DNA of 64,000 nucleotides from Azorinus chamasolen (GCA_963576725.1 OY755238.1:30724145-30788144); one strand, 5' to 3'; shown: positions 23,151 through 34,998, counted from the stretch's first letter. Numbers and translations are program-made. The notes: a model not told the origin generated them from the letters alone.

Positions 23151-23838
23151 TTTGCACGCATTTGAAACAGAGTAGACACAGATTAGACGGCTCCTATAGG
23201 AGCCGTTTGTTCAAAATCTGCTCTGTTTGCTAATGGAATTCGATAAATTTGTTTCTTTATTTTCTAAAATGGCTACAATGTCCCGTCTTCCATATTCCAC
23301 TAAAACTAGTTTGTCCATAAATAAAAAGTAGCAATTTAAATTTGGAATAAACATAGAACAGGGAACGGTTTAAACAGGGAAATATTTAACAGGCAATTAT
23401 GTGATTATTTTTTCAAATGTTTTAAATCCAGTCGATACATAGGGAGATTTGGCGTTTCGCCAGGATCCAGATTGTTTGACATTATTTTGTAGTTAAATTG
23501 AAGAAAATGCCACTTTGAAAAAGAAGCGACGATACTGTTAGCAGATGAAATTCATTTGGCAGCGGACACGTTTAGATGCATTGTTCGGCATAAATTCTAC
23601 ATTAGAAGGATAACTGCCTTAATGTGCGGTAGCTGACAATCAGTGTAGCCCATACTATTATCAAAGGTTTCCTGGATGAATCCTTTGGTCAGGATCTGCA
23701 CTGTTTGTCATAAAAATAATTTTATTCAGTGATAAGATTTGATACACTATTTTGATAACAATTAATACCCAGAAAAGGAGGAGTTGGTTTTAATTACACA
23801 GCACATTAAAGGTTAGAGTTTTTCACACAGTGTAGAGC

Positions 23839-24014
23839 GTAAACCATTTGTGCCCACGATCCCATATATGGGACACAGGTAACCGGCATTATGCGGCGTC
23901 TGACCAGAGTCTACATTGTTTTCTGACAGGAATTTCAATATAAAACAAAACGAAATTGAAACAGTTTAGGCCAGGCATCCCTTAGATAAAGAATGGACTA
24001 AGCAAATGGGTTAA
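23839..24014. mobile_element. TTAA-type miniature element with PalF, left arm deleted
   Basis: It starts GTAAACCATTTGTGCCCACG and ends AGCAAATGGGTTAA. Most of the left palindrome arm is gone (GGTAACCGGCATTATGCGGC). Confidence 0.7.
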
Positions 24015-25097
24015 CACGAATCCTGGTTATCAGAACTTTAGCTCGGAACACACTGTTCGCCACCTGGTTTGCATTTGCAAAACCAAATAGAGTTGAGACG
24101 CCGAGTAACTCACCTGGAGAGGAGTCTCATCTTTGTCTAAGTTGTTTACAAAAGAGGTTATATCGCAGATAGCGGGATAAGGGTTAAAGGCATAATTGTC
24201 ACGCTTTATCATTAGCCATTTCCCTGTTCAATATTCATGTAAGAAATAATGACGTCATAAATCGTTGTATCTTGGAGAATGTAACAAGAGATGGGGATCA
24301 TCTTCAACTATATTGTCCTCACAGAAACTGTGTTTTGCATGTACTGGAAGACCCGCATATCTCCCTGTTTCAATTTTAGTGGTAGGATTCCAGACCTCAA
24401 TTGTGCTAGATGTGACCTTTCAACTTTTGAATATAAAAATATCAGTAAGTACGGCTTTAACCAAATTCAAACAAATATTCTGAAAATGGGTGATCCCTCG
24501 AAAGCAAAAGTAGAAATGCAAAAAGAGAAATATTTCAAGCAGTTTCGATCCAGATGAGACGCCGTGTATCAAACATGTATGTTACTGTGACTATGTTTTG
24601 GGAGCAAATATGAATAAATATTTAAAAAAAATGAACAATTGCAGCAGACGACAAAGTTTGTAGACGACAACATTTGGGCGCAAAATAATTAATGAAGGAG
24701 AAAGGGCTTGCAGAAGGGTCCTGTTTTTCATTGTACGTAGCATTCATCCTACATTAATCAACCATGTATAACCAGAATCAGTCATTTTGAGTGCTTCAAA
24801 GTGACTATACACATGTTTACTGTGCAGCTGTAATTTAGAGGACTTTCACAATTCTTTCAATTAGTACTGTTTTAGCTACAGAGTGCAAACGCACTGAAGC
24901 CTTAACACTTTCTCTGCGATACACACATGATCTGAGATATGCAAACAGTATGCAAATAGTTCAATTGTTTGGTCTGATGTTCCATACATGACGTTTCGAA
25001 GTGATAAATTCATCCATACTATAATACTTTTTCAACATTACGTAGCAGTTATCTATAAATTTGACCAATAGTTTTCCATTTATTTCTAAATATTGTT

Positions 25098-25321
25098 TTA
25101 ACCCTTTCGGCGCAAAATTTCTAATTGTCGTCAGCAATCAAAGTTTGTTAAATCATTCAGTAAAATAAGGACATGAGATAAATAAAAGCAAAATTTAAAG
25201 GAATATTGATACAAAATAGTGAAGTCCCTGATCAGACGCCGCCTTGAAAAGGCGGCGTCTGATCTGGGACTGCACTTTTTTTCGTGGTGCATTTATGCGA
25301 CTGTGGTGGTGAAAGTGTTAA
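25098..25321. mobile_element. TTAA-type miniature element with PalG palindrome
   Basis: TTAACCCTTTCGGCGCAAAA and GGTGGTGAAAGTGTTAA are the ends. The core is CCTGATCAGACGCCGCCTTG with complement AAGGCGGCGTCTGATCTGGG. Confidence 0.8.
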
Positions 25322-25754
25322 AGATTCGAATAGTTTGGGTCATGCTGAGATGCCGAGACCATGTTCATCAGCAACTAATAAATACTGTTAACCCTGTCCC
25401 TATTGAATACTCATGTGAGAAATAATGTCATCATAAAGATCTATTGGCTGATGTTTTATAATGGCATGTAAACACATGATGCATTTATGAAATTGTTAGA
25501 TACTGTAGTGTCACATTTATTTGTATTTCATAACCAAACAGAACAGACCCTTATCAGAGGGCTCCTACATGAGCCGTCTGATCAGGGTCTACTCTATTTG
25601 CAAAGACGTGAAAGGGGTTTATATGAAGGAAATGTTTAAACGAGTTAACAAATGTTACGCCATGTCCGAAACTGTTGACAACGTCGCAAACAGTTTAGGT
25701 CTATATAACACCCATAAAACATGTCTACATTAACATCCGCCGTCAGTGTATTGG

Positions 25755-26271
25755 TTATTCGTATATATTGTCTGTTGGTTCACTCTTGTTTCTTGCCACA
25801 TTGGTAGTACATGTATTAGAATATGCCTCACCACAATTTGCAATACTGTACTCATTCTCCAACACCCTTTGACCGCCCTTGACCGCGCTTGTATCGTACG
25901 TATTGCCAGTGTTATTACTAGCGATACTGTAGATACCCTCATCATGGTGCCTGGTACGCTGTCCAGACTTTCCAGAGCCAATGGAGATCTTCAGATTTGT
26001 GTGATCATAATCATCATCGGAGAGCATGTTCAGTTTCTTGTACACAGTTTCACCTTCTGCAGATCTGTTACCAATATGGCTTGCTGTCCAGCCAGCGTTT
26101 GTGACGTCATAGGCATTGTCGGCATCGTCATTTGGATTACTTGGTTCTCTACGTGTATATCCCAACGTATCAAAAGGTGTACTGTAAACATACCCGGTGT
26201 CAATGGAATCTTGGACCTGGCTGTAGTCCATTGATACAGTGGCGTTTTGCCTGGAGTGTTTTGCTTTTGTC
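25755..26271 (-). CDS. Terminal exon: tyrosine-rich cytoplasmic tail of a receptor-like protein
   Basis: A minus-strand frame of 171 codons plus stop runs from an acceptor (CATAATTGTAG|G) to TAA at 25755. The first residues are basic (TKAKHSRQ), as after a membrane segment. From the Met at 26231 the tail has 12 tyrosines in 158 residues, several in acidic or Asn-rich settings: DNAYDVTN, VYKKLNML (a YxxL site), DDDYDHTN, GIYSIASNN, NEYSIANC and a final DNIYE. This pattern resembles tails of bivalve MEGF10/11-like and other phagocytic receptors that carry YxxL and YDxT/N motifs for SH2 or PTB adaptors; no strict ITAM is present. AATAAA on the same strand at 25516-25521 is about 230 bases past the stop. 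The long plus-strand frame over the same DNA is a shadow. Confidence 0.6.
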
Positions 26272-26439
26272 CTACAATTATGAATTGTGTTTCCGTAGTA
26301 GATATATATTGGGCATCAATAGGCATATAGATGGGATGAAACACTTGCGCCAATGTCATGCTGTCAGGAGCGTAGCTGAATTCAAATGTAATGAACGCAC
26401 CGTGGCTATAGGGGCCCGGGACATGCTCCCCCTTGAAAA

Positions 26440-26575
26440 TTTAGAAACGTGTAATTTTGAAACCATTGTGATAAATAGAGCTTTACTCCTATAGGAGCAA
26501 ATGTTCTAATTATCACAATGCTTTCAACAGGTGACTATTATCATAATGCCTCAATATGAGGGAATGGGTTTACAG
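26440..26575. repeat. PalH palindrome
   Basis: The arms GAAACCATTGTGATAAATAG and TAATTATCACAATGCTTTCA flank tip ACTCCTATAGGAGC. It lies just upstream (minus strand) of the tyrosine-tail exon, inside the intron. Confidence 0.65.
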
Positions 26576-27654
26576 TTTACATGACAAGAGGTTTATCAAA
26601 GTCAACCCACTTAACCTACGAATGGTGTTCTAGATTTACCATAATAATGTTTGCACCTTTCAGATTTGATGTAGCGCACGTGCGTAAACTTGTGCATATC
26701 GCGAGTTACGACTCAGGCTGTATACGTTTTCAAATACAAAAAAAAGTTTTGTAAAACATAACAAGTAAATACCGAGAATGTAGCAGAACCTATCCTAAGC
26801 GGTTATTCGTGTATTGAACATAGGAGTCATGACAAACAGGTGGTTGCTTAATGCAGAAAGCCCATTTGGCATGTATTAAGCTACAACCTGCCTTACAGAA
26901 CCATAACTTGATGACCGCTTAAGACAAATTCTACCAAATGCAATTTTCAGTGAACACCCTCATTCTTACATTTATATGCACTAACTTTACTCATTTTTTA
27001 CAAATATATTTTAACACTCTACTTCTTTCATGAATATTCATGTCCGAGATAAAGTAAGTACTAATATTGTTAAACTTATGGCATATGAACAGTTAAGGTA
27101 TGAACCCTGTAAAAACTGTAGAATCAGATCTATATATGTCCATAAGCACATAGAGCAGACCCTGGTCTGTCGGCTCCTGGATCCGTCTAATCTTGTTCTA
27201 TTCTGTTTGTTAAGACGCTTAAAGACGTATTTTTGAGCTAACGGATCAAAACGAGAGCTGATCATGTCAAAACAAACCGAGCAGACCCTGACCAGATAGT
27301 TCCTACAAGAGCCGTCTGATCTGGGTTTACTCTGTTAAGGGATTAAAAGGTGTATCTATGGATTAAAGGGTTAACTCTAATAACTGGTGTATTAGCTAAT
27401 ATTTTATTCCTATCTCACGATTTATTGGTTTTGTTCCACGTGTTTAAATGTGACGTTTGGACGGGTTCTATTGTATCACAGTAAACAATCTGTGTATGGG
27501 TCCCCCAATAGGAAACAAAGGTATGTTGTCCTTTACCTCATGAATATTAATGCATAATTACACCATAAATATTGATTAGATGATGTTTAGATAATTGTAC
27601 ATAAGCACATGATGTTTTTACCTTATCAGAAACTGTATGATAAGATAATATGTA

Positions 27655-27795
27655 GTTCCATAGGCAAACGGAACAGACCCTGATCAAAGGGTTCCTTCGA
27701 GACGATTCTAAAGAATGGTCACAATATAGGGTTTGGTGGAGAAATAAAGAAGTTGTTCTTTTTTTTAATTTACGCATCTTATCTGGACATCTCCA
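27655..27795. repeat. Chimeric palindrome: PalA left arm joined to PalD right arm
   Basis: GCAAACGGAACAGACCCTGA-TCAAAGGGTTCC (PalA, to the tip) continues without a gap as TTCGAGACGATTCTAAAGAA-TGGTCAC (PalD, from its tip outward). Confidence 0.7.
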
Positions 27796-27826
27796 TAGTA
27801 AATATTTATATTCAGTGGTATCGTAC

Positions 27827-27875
27827 CGTTTCTTGCAACAGATAAAGGCCACAATCAATGTAAGGGTGACACTTC
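27827..27875 (-). CDS. Possible transmembrane exon upstream of the tyrosine tail
   Basis: A 49-base minus-strand segment follows acceptor AAATCTCTATCCCAG and reads SVTLTLIVAFICCKK, a hydrophobic run ending in a basic stop-transfer signal. It enters in phase 1 and leaves in phase 2 at ACG|GTACGA. That phase joins the tail exon at 26271 in frame, giving CCKKRTKAKHSR. The hydrophobic run is short for a full membrane helix, so part of it would come from the previous exon. The donor is weak. Confidence 0.35.
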
Positions 27876-27948
27876 CTGGGATAGAGATTTAAAGGACAAC
27901 TACACAGAGAAATAAACAAGGTAAATATATATACATGCAATGCCTTAC

Positions 27949-28002
27949 CCTCTGCAACAGTAACAAAACAATCACTACATCTAACTCGCGTATTGTAAAA
28001 TC
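27949..28002 (-). CDS. Possible 54-base exon before the membrane exon
   Basis: A minus-strand acceptor with a T-rich tract (TTTTACTTTATTTTCGAATGATCAG) and a donor GAGG|GTAAGG bound 54 bases that are open in phase 1-1 (FYNTRVRCSDCFVTVAE). It would add FVTVAEG to the start of the membrane segment. The upstream DNA is a short tandem repeat (28009-28085), so chance is a real possibility. Confidence 0.25.
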
Positions 28003-28008
28003 CTGATC

Positions 28009-28085
28009 ATTCGAAAATAAAGTAAAACAACGATAATTCGAAAATAAAGTAAAATTTCGATAATTCGAAAATATAGTGAAACTTT
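28009..28085 (+). repeat. Short tandem repeat, about 28 bp x 3
   Basis: GATAATTCGAAAATAAAGTA-AAA recurs with small changes. Confidence 0.7.
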
Positions 28086-28386
28086 AAAAATTCGTCTTCT
28101 TCAGCTTTTATTCGATTGGTTTTCTTGTGATATACTTCTTTTTAGTATTTAAACAAATGATTTATGTAACGTGTATGCATTTAAATTGCAATTAGAGACT
28201 ATCACTTTGCAGGTTTAGTACGCTATACGTTGATTCCGTGATTTACGTCTTAATGGAATAGCTATCACCCAACCAGCATTATTGTACATGGACATTCTCA
28301 TTTTTGATAACGCTGGATATATGATCTGCAAAAAAGCTGTAAGTATAATAGTGTTTGTATGTATTTACCGATGTAACACTACTCAC

Positions 28387-28527
28387 GTTTGACTGTTTCC
28401 TTAGCTTTTTCTTGATGTCTATTTTCTGACCCTTTGTTGTTTTCCGTGGCAAGTGTTGTTGATATGAACGTCGTGGGATTATTTGAAAGTGTAGTAACAA
28501 ATGTTAGCTTAGAAAGTGGCATCTGGT
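28387..28527 (-). CDS. Possible Thr/Ser/Asn-rich stalk exon
   Basis: This 141-base minus-strand exon (phase 1-1) ends at a good donor, AAAC|GTGAGT. Its peptide is rich in Thr, Ser and Asn in the middle (TFVTTLSNNPTTFISTTLAT) and basic/acidic at the end (HQEKAKETVK). This looks like an extracellular stalk. The acceptor CAAACCCAG has a poor pyrimidine tract. It fits by phase between the 29.2-kb exon and the 28.0-kb exon. Confidence 0.3.
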
Positions 28528-28769
28528 CTGGGTTTGCATGCATATAAACTTTTTAATATTTTACTCCATGAATATTCAAAGAACAAATAATGTTACATAG
28601 AATATAAATCAGTTTAATTGTTATAATAGCACATGGACACAGTAAGTTTTGGCTATGGCAGATTGTCTAGAATCATATCTATATAATATCATAAGCAAAC
28701 AGGAGTCGTCTGATATGGGTCTACTCTGTTTGCAGATGTATTAAAAAGGTGTTTATATGAAGAAAAGGG

Positions 28770-29140
28770 TTAAAGTGATAGTCACTACTACAAACGCACA
28801 TTTTCAATAACATTATAACACTTAGTTTTTGTTATGGTCAGTAAGTACATGTATTATAAAGAGTGTCAGTCTGGATATATTCGAAGCATGCCCTATGGTA
28901 CACAAAAAGCCGTTTTCTATGATACTTATATTATAATTATACAGCGACATAGTATCGGCCTATGTTGAACAATTACAAAATTAAATAGCAACCCGACTTA
29001 ATACTAATACATTGACGAATAACATCGGATCATAGATATCTAACACATAAAGGTTTTTTCTTCTTCAGCTTTTATTCGATTGGTTTTCTTTTGATACACT
29101 TCTCTTCAGCATTTAAACAAATACTTTATTCCGGACCCAG
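28770..29140. repeat. Worn copy of the 62.7-kb TTAA element
   Basis: It shares CGCACATTTTCAATAACATT, TTTTTGTTATGGTCAGT and TTCGATTGGTTTTCTT..ACTTCTCTTCAGCATTTAAA with 62750-63150. The last block is also repeated at 28090-28160. Confidence 0.5.
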
Positions 29141-29199
29141 ACGGAATAAGACAAGTTACGAATGGGTTATATGATCGTTGCAGTTTTTCTGCTACTCAC

Positions 29200-29301
29200 C
29201 TGCACACAAGACTTTGAATGTTTTATGCAGTTGATCAAATTCCAAAGCTATTTCACCATGTCTCTGGACTAGGTAACCGTACAGGTTTGCCTCTCCCTGT
29301 T
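29200..29301 (-). CDS. Internal coding exon, unknown family
   Basis: Both splice sites are strong on the minus strand: TAATCTTTGCTTTTTAG before 29301 and TGTGCAG|GTGAGT after 29200. The exon is 102 bases, phase 1-1, and reads EANLYGYLVQRHGEIALEFD then QLHKTFKVLCA. I do not recognise it. By strand and phase it can be the 5' neighbour of the exons at 28.4-25.8 kb. The long plus-strand frame over it (29218-29622) is a shadow. Confidence 0.5.
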
Positions 29302-30094
29302 CTAAAAAGCAAAGATTACTTCAATAAGATACCGTTTCGACGCAATTTAATACATTGTAGTTTGTACCGCCCTCCACCCTTTCCAAACTCTACCCCCCCC
29401 CCTTTTACCATTCACGGTCTTCACTGTTTCTTGAGTTTAAGAGATGACATTATTTTCGAAAGATTTCTCTATCTTTCCTGTCAATATGACGTTTGTCTAT
29501 GTCACAGTAGAAATTACGATTCAGGACAATCGTCGATTCTCCTAGGACAGATTGCGATCGCAATTACTCCTAGGACAGGCTCTGATCTACTAGTACAGAT
29601 TCCGATCACAGTCTGTCCATGAACAAACTGTAATTCTATAATGAAAATTTATAATTATACTGGAAGAATTTATATTAGTTTTAGATATGACACTTTAATT
29701 CTACAAAGAAAATCTACATTCTGCGTGTATATGAGGGAACTGGTTAAGCAACCACCTGTTGAATACGGGAAACCAAGCTATTCTTTCGAAAAGGTGTCTT
29801 TTTTAGAAAAACAATCTTATAGCTGGAATAAATTCATTAGATGTTTACACAAGCAAACCTTACGGCAAATTACAAGTACATTTCTTAAACTCGTATAACT
29901 CACACTTAGGCATAACTCGAAGTAAACGTTCGAACCTGCCAAACTTTAAAATCAGAATTGTTCGAAGATGTATCACTGCGCATATCTAGAAACACGTATG
30001 GTCCCTTGAAGTTGGATATATCACAGTGAAACTATAGTTGATTTTTACAACAGGTTCCGGTGTATAATGAGTGTGTTTCCAATGGGTTCCTAGG

Positions 30095-30425
30095 TAATAA
30101 ATGCAGCTCAACTTCGATATTTCGAACTTCAAAGGACCACACAAGTTACTTCGAGATAACAAAAGTTCGAGTTATCCGATGTCTAAAATGGGCAAATTAT
30201 CAGGTTCATAACTTAATGCAGGTATACAGCAATGCTGAAAGCTCCTGTAGGAGCATTCAGTATTACTTAAGACCTGTATTAAGCTATCACATATGTTTCT
30301 AGACATGCTTCGTTGTACATTGAAGAGCAATTCTTTATTTCAAATTTCGGAACGACCGAACTTTTATTTGGAGTTATCTCGAAGTTCGAATCATACGAGT
30401 TCGTGATATCCAAGTTCCACTATAC
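30095..30425. mobile_element. PalJ (pogo/Tigger-like) element with hairpin core
   Basis: TGCAGCTCAACTTCGATATT-TCGAACTTCAAAGGACC faces TTCGTGATATCCAAGTTCCA at the right. The inner hairpin at 30200-30300 has tip GAAAGCTCCTGTAGGAGC. Confidence 0.65.
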
Positions 30426-30728
30426 TCTTCTTTTTCGATACATACACATCTAATCTTACAATGCGCTTTAGCATTAATATATTTTCAAGTCACTTACATA
30501 TAATTCCGATTCTAAAGTCAACTTATTACGCAAAAGTGGTGAAAATATTAACATAATAGTCTTCAACCCTTTACTCTATATATACGTTTTTCTATGCATG
30601 TAGGAGCCGTCTGATCAGGGACTCTCTGTGTCTTTATGATCTATTATAGATAATTCTTCAATTTCTGCCAGGGCAAAAATGTCCTGTCTGAATGTTATAT
30701 AATAAAAAAGAGTAAAGTATCTACTTAT

Positions 30729-31001
30729 AGTCTACTTTTAGTTCGAAGGACCGCTCAGCCGACTGTTCATTTACTCCCCTGGTCAATGAGCCACGCGCCT
30801 AAAATATTGAACATTGCTAACATATAGCGCAATCATGCAGCCGCAATACCGGCTAGTGACTCTTTAATCCCTGGGTGGAGCGCAGGTGTGGGTTGAAGCC
30901 ACTGAAAAGCATATCTGCAATTTCCGTGAGGGATCGGGATTTTTACCCCGGACCTCCGGATTGGTGGTCAAACGCGATACCACTAGACCACCGCACACCA
31001 C
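30729..31001 (-). mobile_element. tRNA-derived SINE, minus orientation
   Basis: Read on the minus strand it starts with a tRNA-like head, GTGTGCGGTGGTCTAGTGGT (A box), and a diverged B box in the 'GGTCCGGGGTAAAAATCCC' region. A unique body follows, ending in CAGTCGGCTGAGCGGTCC. It is a diverged copy of the SINE at 34436-34725. Confidence 0.65.
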
Positions 31002-31280
31002 AATAATAACAAATAATCTAATCAATATGCATGCTGTCATTATTTCTTCTATGAATAGTCATGGAGTAAAGCGTTAACTTACCACTAAATTTACGCACAT
31101 TTATCTATAGCTCTCTGAGTCCTTGTTCGTTTCGGTCATTTGCTTTCCTTTCGGACTAATACAGTTAGACAAGTTTACTGAGAACTGGTACACTAGCAAC
31201 ACATATTTGTTTTCATTAGCCTAAAACAATATTTATACATGTTACACGTGTTGTACTGTACATGTATATAGAATCCACAG

Positions 31281-31640
31281 CACATACATTGCTCCCTTTC
31301 TACAACGCCACCCTTTGGGATACGAAGACTGAATGTGTTGTTCAGAGGGAGTCGTTATAGGGAGGGGAAATCAAACATAATTAGCTTGTTTACAGATCCC
31401 CAGATCAGGTATATTTCAAGAATTAAAACCGTTATGCCTCAATCAAACCCTATATTGTGACCACTCTTTAGAATCGTCACAAAGTGACGATTCTAAAGAG
31501 TGGTTACAACATAGGGTTTGATGGAGGCATAAAGAAAATACGATGGAAAAAAGTTGTTTCTGGAGCCTTGTTGTTTCGGAAACAGTGACATGCGTTGTTG
31601 TAAGGAGGGATCGTTATTGAAAGGACCGTTGTAGGGAGGG
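31281..31640. mobile_element. Composite TIR element with internal PalD palindrome
   Basis: Inverted ends TGCTCCCTTTCTACAACGCC and CGTTGTAGGGAGGGAGCA enclose a second block (GAGTCGTTATAGGGAGG..CAAACATAATTAGCTTG) and a near-perfect PalD hairpin. A related copy lies in opposite orientation at 47960-48185. Confidence 0.65.
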
Positions 31641-31712
31641 AGCACATACATTGTTTAATATTATTTAACCCTAGTTATGCTGTATCCTTCTAACAAATAT
31701 TCACATCACAAA

Positions 31713-31930
31713 TTCCCCACGAAGATTTCTTACAGGGGTTTTCCACGTATACGACAAGGGAATGTCAAACAAATGGGATCTCGGTCAAATTACCTCTTTG
31801 CACACAATAGGGAATTCCGTTGTAACATTTGTAATGTTAGTACTGATTATCTCATTGTGTGCTTAAAGGTAAGTATGTATTTCCTATTGCAGTAAACATC
31901 TTATTTATCCTGGAGAGAGGCGATATTTAA
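31713..31930 (+). repeat. Dispersed repeat R3, copy 2, with 34-codon frame (31762-31866)
   Basis: The frame MSNKWDLGQITSLHTIGNSV then VTFVMLVLIISLCA keeps the same length, stop and following AAAG|GTAAGT as copy 1 despite about a dozen changes. Confidence 0.65.
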
Positions 31931-33607
31931 CAGTTGAATATTTTACTTCATATAGACGCCTTTTCGTGTTTGGCAAACAGAGTAGACCACAATTGTTTGG
32001 CAAGTGTTTGGCAAACAGAGTAGACCACAATTATACGACTCCTACATAGTCTGGTCTGTTTCAATATTTGTGCCGCCAAATGCATAGCACACATGTGCGA
32101 GGTTTATGTTCCTTGTGGTTTGTGTTCTTACAGGGCGTTTCTAAACCTTTAGCCTGCTATGGCCGGATGAGTGGATACCTATGCAAACAATTTGGAGACA
32201 GATGAGACGCCGAGTAACTCGACGTCTCATTAGGATCTAAACTGTTTGACACCCTGATTGCATATTTGTAGACACAATAATTATAGCTTGGATTTTGAAA
32301 ATGTAGTAGGTGAACAATTATGTAAAAATAAATTTGCTCAGCGGGCTAAATGTTAAAGATAAACAATGGCAAACAGTGTGCATCCCGATGTGTCACCAGG
32401 CGTATCATCTGGATCCAAACTGTTTGCCTGTGAAGCGGCGGGAGATGTAAAAGCATCGGAAGAATAGTCTCCAGGTGATATTGACACATTTTTGAGCGAT
32501 AAAGGGTGCCTTCAGGTAACAATAGCCGTGACAGATGTATGCAACGTTTGGCAAATGTAAGACCGAACCTGATGATTACTTGTTAATTTAGGCGTAGTAG
32601 CAGCATTTTACCTTAAGATTGTGCATATAGTTGTAGAAACTGTAACAGTTACTATCAGAAGAATCGATACTAAATTAGTTATCCAGGGAGAAAAATGCGG
32701 ATGTTTTAAAAAAACAAACTATTGTGCTGCGAGTAACACGCAGTACAGAGTATGTAATTGTTTGGTATTACCCACTTTTAAGGCACTGGAATAACCTTTT
32801 TAACGTCTGCCTGGAAGAGATGATTTGTTATGAACGATTCGATCCCAATCCGTTTCGGGCTTGCTCGTTTCGGCCCCATTATAAAATAAAGTCATTTTTA
32901 CGCAAAATTCAGTCCAATCGATATACATTCAGAGGTATATAAATGGAATTTGTGAGAATGATTGAACGGAAAGTACCAATATACACAGAATTATATCAAA
33001 TAGTTATATATTTTTGATAGGATGATAAATAAGCGTTCAACACCATTATATGCAGTATTATGATAGTGAAGTATGGGGAATAATGTCAGTAAGTATCCTA
33101 TTTAATCTGAATAACAAAGTTATGAAAATTTTAAAATTAAAAAAATCATCATTTTGAAATAGGAATTTTATTGTGATAAGAAAAAAATGAGGAAACACAC
33201 TTATATCGGACAAATATGAATGAGCAAACATATCAAGTAAGAAATATACAGAGCAAATGACAAGGAACAAATGGCAATGATTGAGCTATATAGCGACATG
33301 ATAAAAATATGTTTGATATTTTTTCTATTTCATAAGCGACCGGAGCAGACTCTAATCAGACTGGTCCTACAGGAGTGTTGAATCAGGGTCCGTTCTATTT
33401 GCCAAGGTACAGTATAGAAATGCATATGTACACATATAAGTAAATGTATAGCAACATATAGCAATATATTGTCTGAAAAAGATAAAAAAATGCATCAGTT
33501 AAATATAATGCACGGAACTACCGGCATGTGCATGTATACTGTATATTGTACTATATACTCACAAGTCGAAATTATGTATTTGGGTATTCAGTTAACGATT
33601 TCTTTAG

Positions 33608-33758
33608 CAAAGAAGATCTGAACTTCATTAACAAAGTGATTAACAGTGATTCTATTGTTTTGTTTTTACGAACTGTTCGTGACTATTTGGAAAGAGGCAC
33701 CAGAATAACAGCCCAGAATCCATTTAACCACAATGATTTATGTGCATTTCATTCTTAA
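33608..33758 (+). CDS. Possible plus-strand terminal exon, unknown
   Basis: After acceptor GATTTCTTTAG a frame entered in phase 2 reads KEDLNFINKVINSDSIVLFL and then RTVRDYLERGTRITAQNPF up to TAA at 33756. The peptide has an ordinary amphipathic composition, unlike the AT-rich noise frames nearby. There is no known motif and no partner exon. Confidence 0.3.
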
Positions 33759-33759
33759 A

Positions 33760-34430
33760 TTACGTGAAAATTACTGATGTTTGTTCCCATGATTTTAGCT
33801 TTTATCCCCCCTTCCAACTAATTGAGGGTGATATACTGCAATCACGCTGTCTATTGATGATCAATCTGTCTGTTCGTTCTCGGCCTGTCCGGTGTTGTCC
33901 GGAGCATTACTAAGTCATCTTTCTGTGAATCTTTTTCAAGCTCTGTATACTTCTTTGTCATCATATGGCATTGTACACCTGAGATTTTAGTCATGATCAC
34001 TTGGCCGATATATTAGTTAGAGCATTTGTTAACAATGTTGTTCTTGGATGAATATGACCTGAGCATTAGTAATACCAAATGGACAATACTTATTCAATAT
34101 CATATGCATCTGTAAATCTGTCATTTTGGTCATGATAGCTTAACCAATAAGTTCATTAGGGCATTCTTAATGAGCCCTCAGATCAGGATATGCACCGTTA
34201 GTGAATTCAGAACAATATCTGTAAGGTATCCGTAGTTCCTAGTAAAATAATCCATATTTTGGTGTCAGCAATATTTACATTGGAAATAAAAGTAATTTGG
34301 TTTTGGGAAGACGACTTATGTCTATAGTCTCATTGGAGGTTGTTGACTTGTTTACTTACAGTACAAAGTATTGTATATTACACTGTTCTTTTGTTATCAC
34401 TGCTTTATAAAAACTTATGTTACCTGTACC
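33760..34430. other. Nothing recognised
   Basis: The phrases CATTTTGGTCATGATAGCTT and GATTTTAGTCATGATCACTT suggest an old internal duplication. No exon. Confidence 0.5.
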
Positions 34431-34435
34431 TATGG

Positions 34436-34725
34436 TGTGCGGTAGTCTAGTGGTAACATGCTTGACTATCAATCCGGAGGTCCGGAGTTCAAATCTCGGT
34501 ACCCCTCGGACATTTCAGAGACGCTTTTTCAGTGTCTCCCACCCGCACCCAGGGGTTAAAATTGGTACGCGTAAGGGTCACTAGCCGGTACTGCCGCTGC
34601 ATGATTGCGCCATATGTTAGCAGTGCTCAATTTTGTAGGCGAATGACTCAATGACCAGGGGAGTAAATGTACAGTCGGCTGAGCAGTCATTTGGACTGAA
34701 AGTAGACTATAACAAGGTACTTTAT
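34436..34725 (+). mobile_element. tRNA-derived SINE, plus orientation
   Basis: It begins TGTGCGGTAGTCTAGTGGTA (RNA polymerase III A box), then CCGGAGTTCAAATCTCGG (B box). The non-tRNA body has CACCCGCACCCAGGGGTTAAA and ends near CAGTCGGCTGAGCAGTCATT. The body matches the opposite-strand copy at 30729-31001, which shows it is a mobile family rather than a single tRNA gene. Confidence 0.7.
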
Positions 34726-34998
34726 TTTCCTTGTGTAGATTAGATTGTTTCACGTGTTTTTTAACCTTTTCCCCCACAGATACATTTAAACATCTTTGCA
34801 GAGTAAACTCAGATCTGAAAGAACCTAAAGACTTCCGTATGATACATTTAAATATAATTGTATTAAAATAATGTACATCTGAGTTAACTTTATACGATAA
34901 TGTCAGTGAAAATTAGTTTTTTATCTATTTTTCCAAATTATTTATTCAATAAAATATTCACCAAAAATAAACTTCTGTATATATAAAAGGAGGAAAGG

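Noticed and set aside
25746..26234. 162-codon plus-strand frame
   Set aside because: It is the complement of the tyrosine-rich tail exon. The minus frame has the sensible composition, acceptor and polyadenylation signal.
29218..29622. 134-codon plus-strand frame
   Set aside because: It overlaps a better-supported minus-strand exon, has Pro-run low complexity and no splice support.
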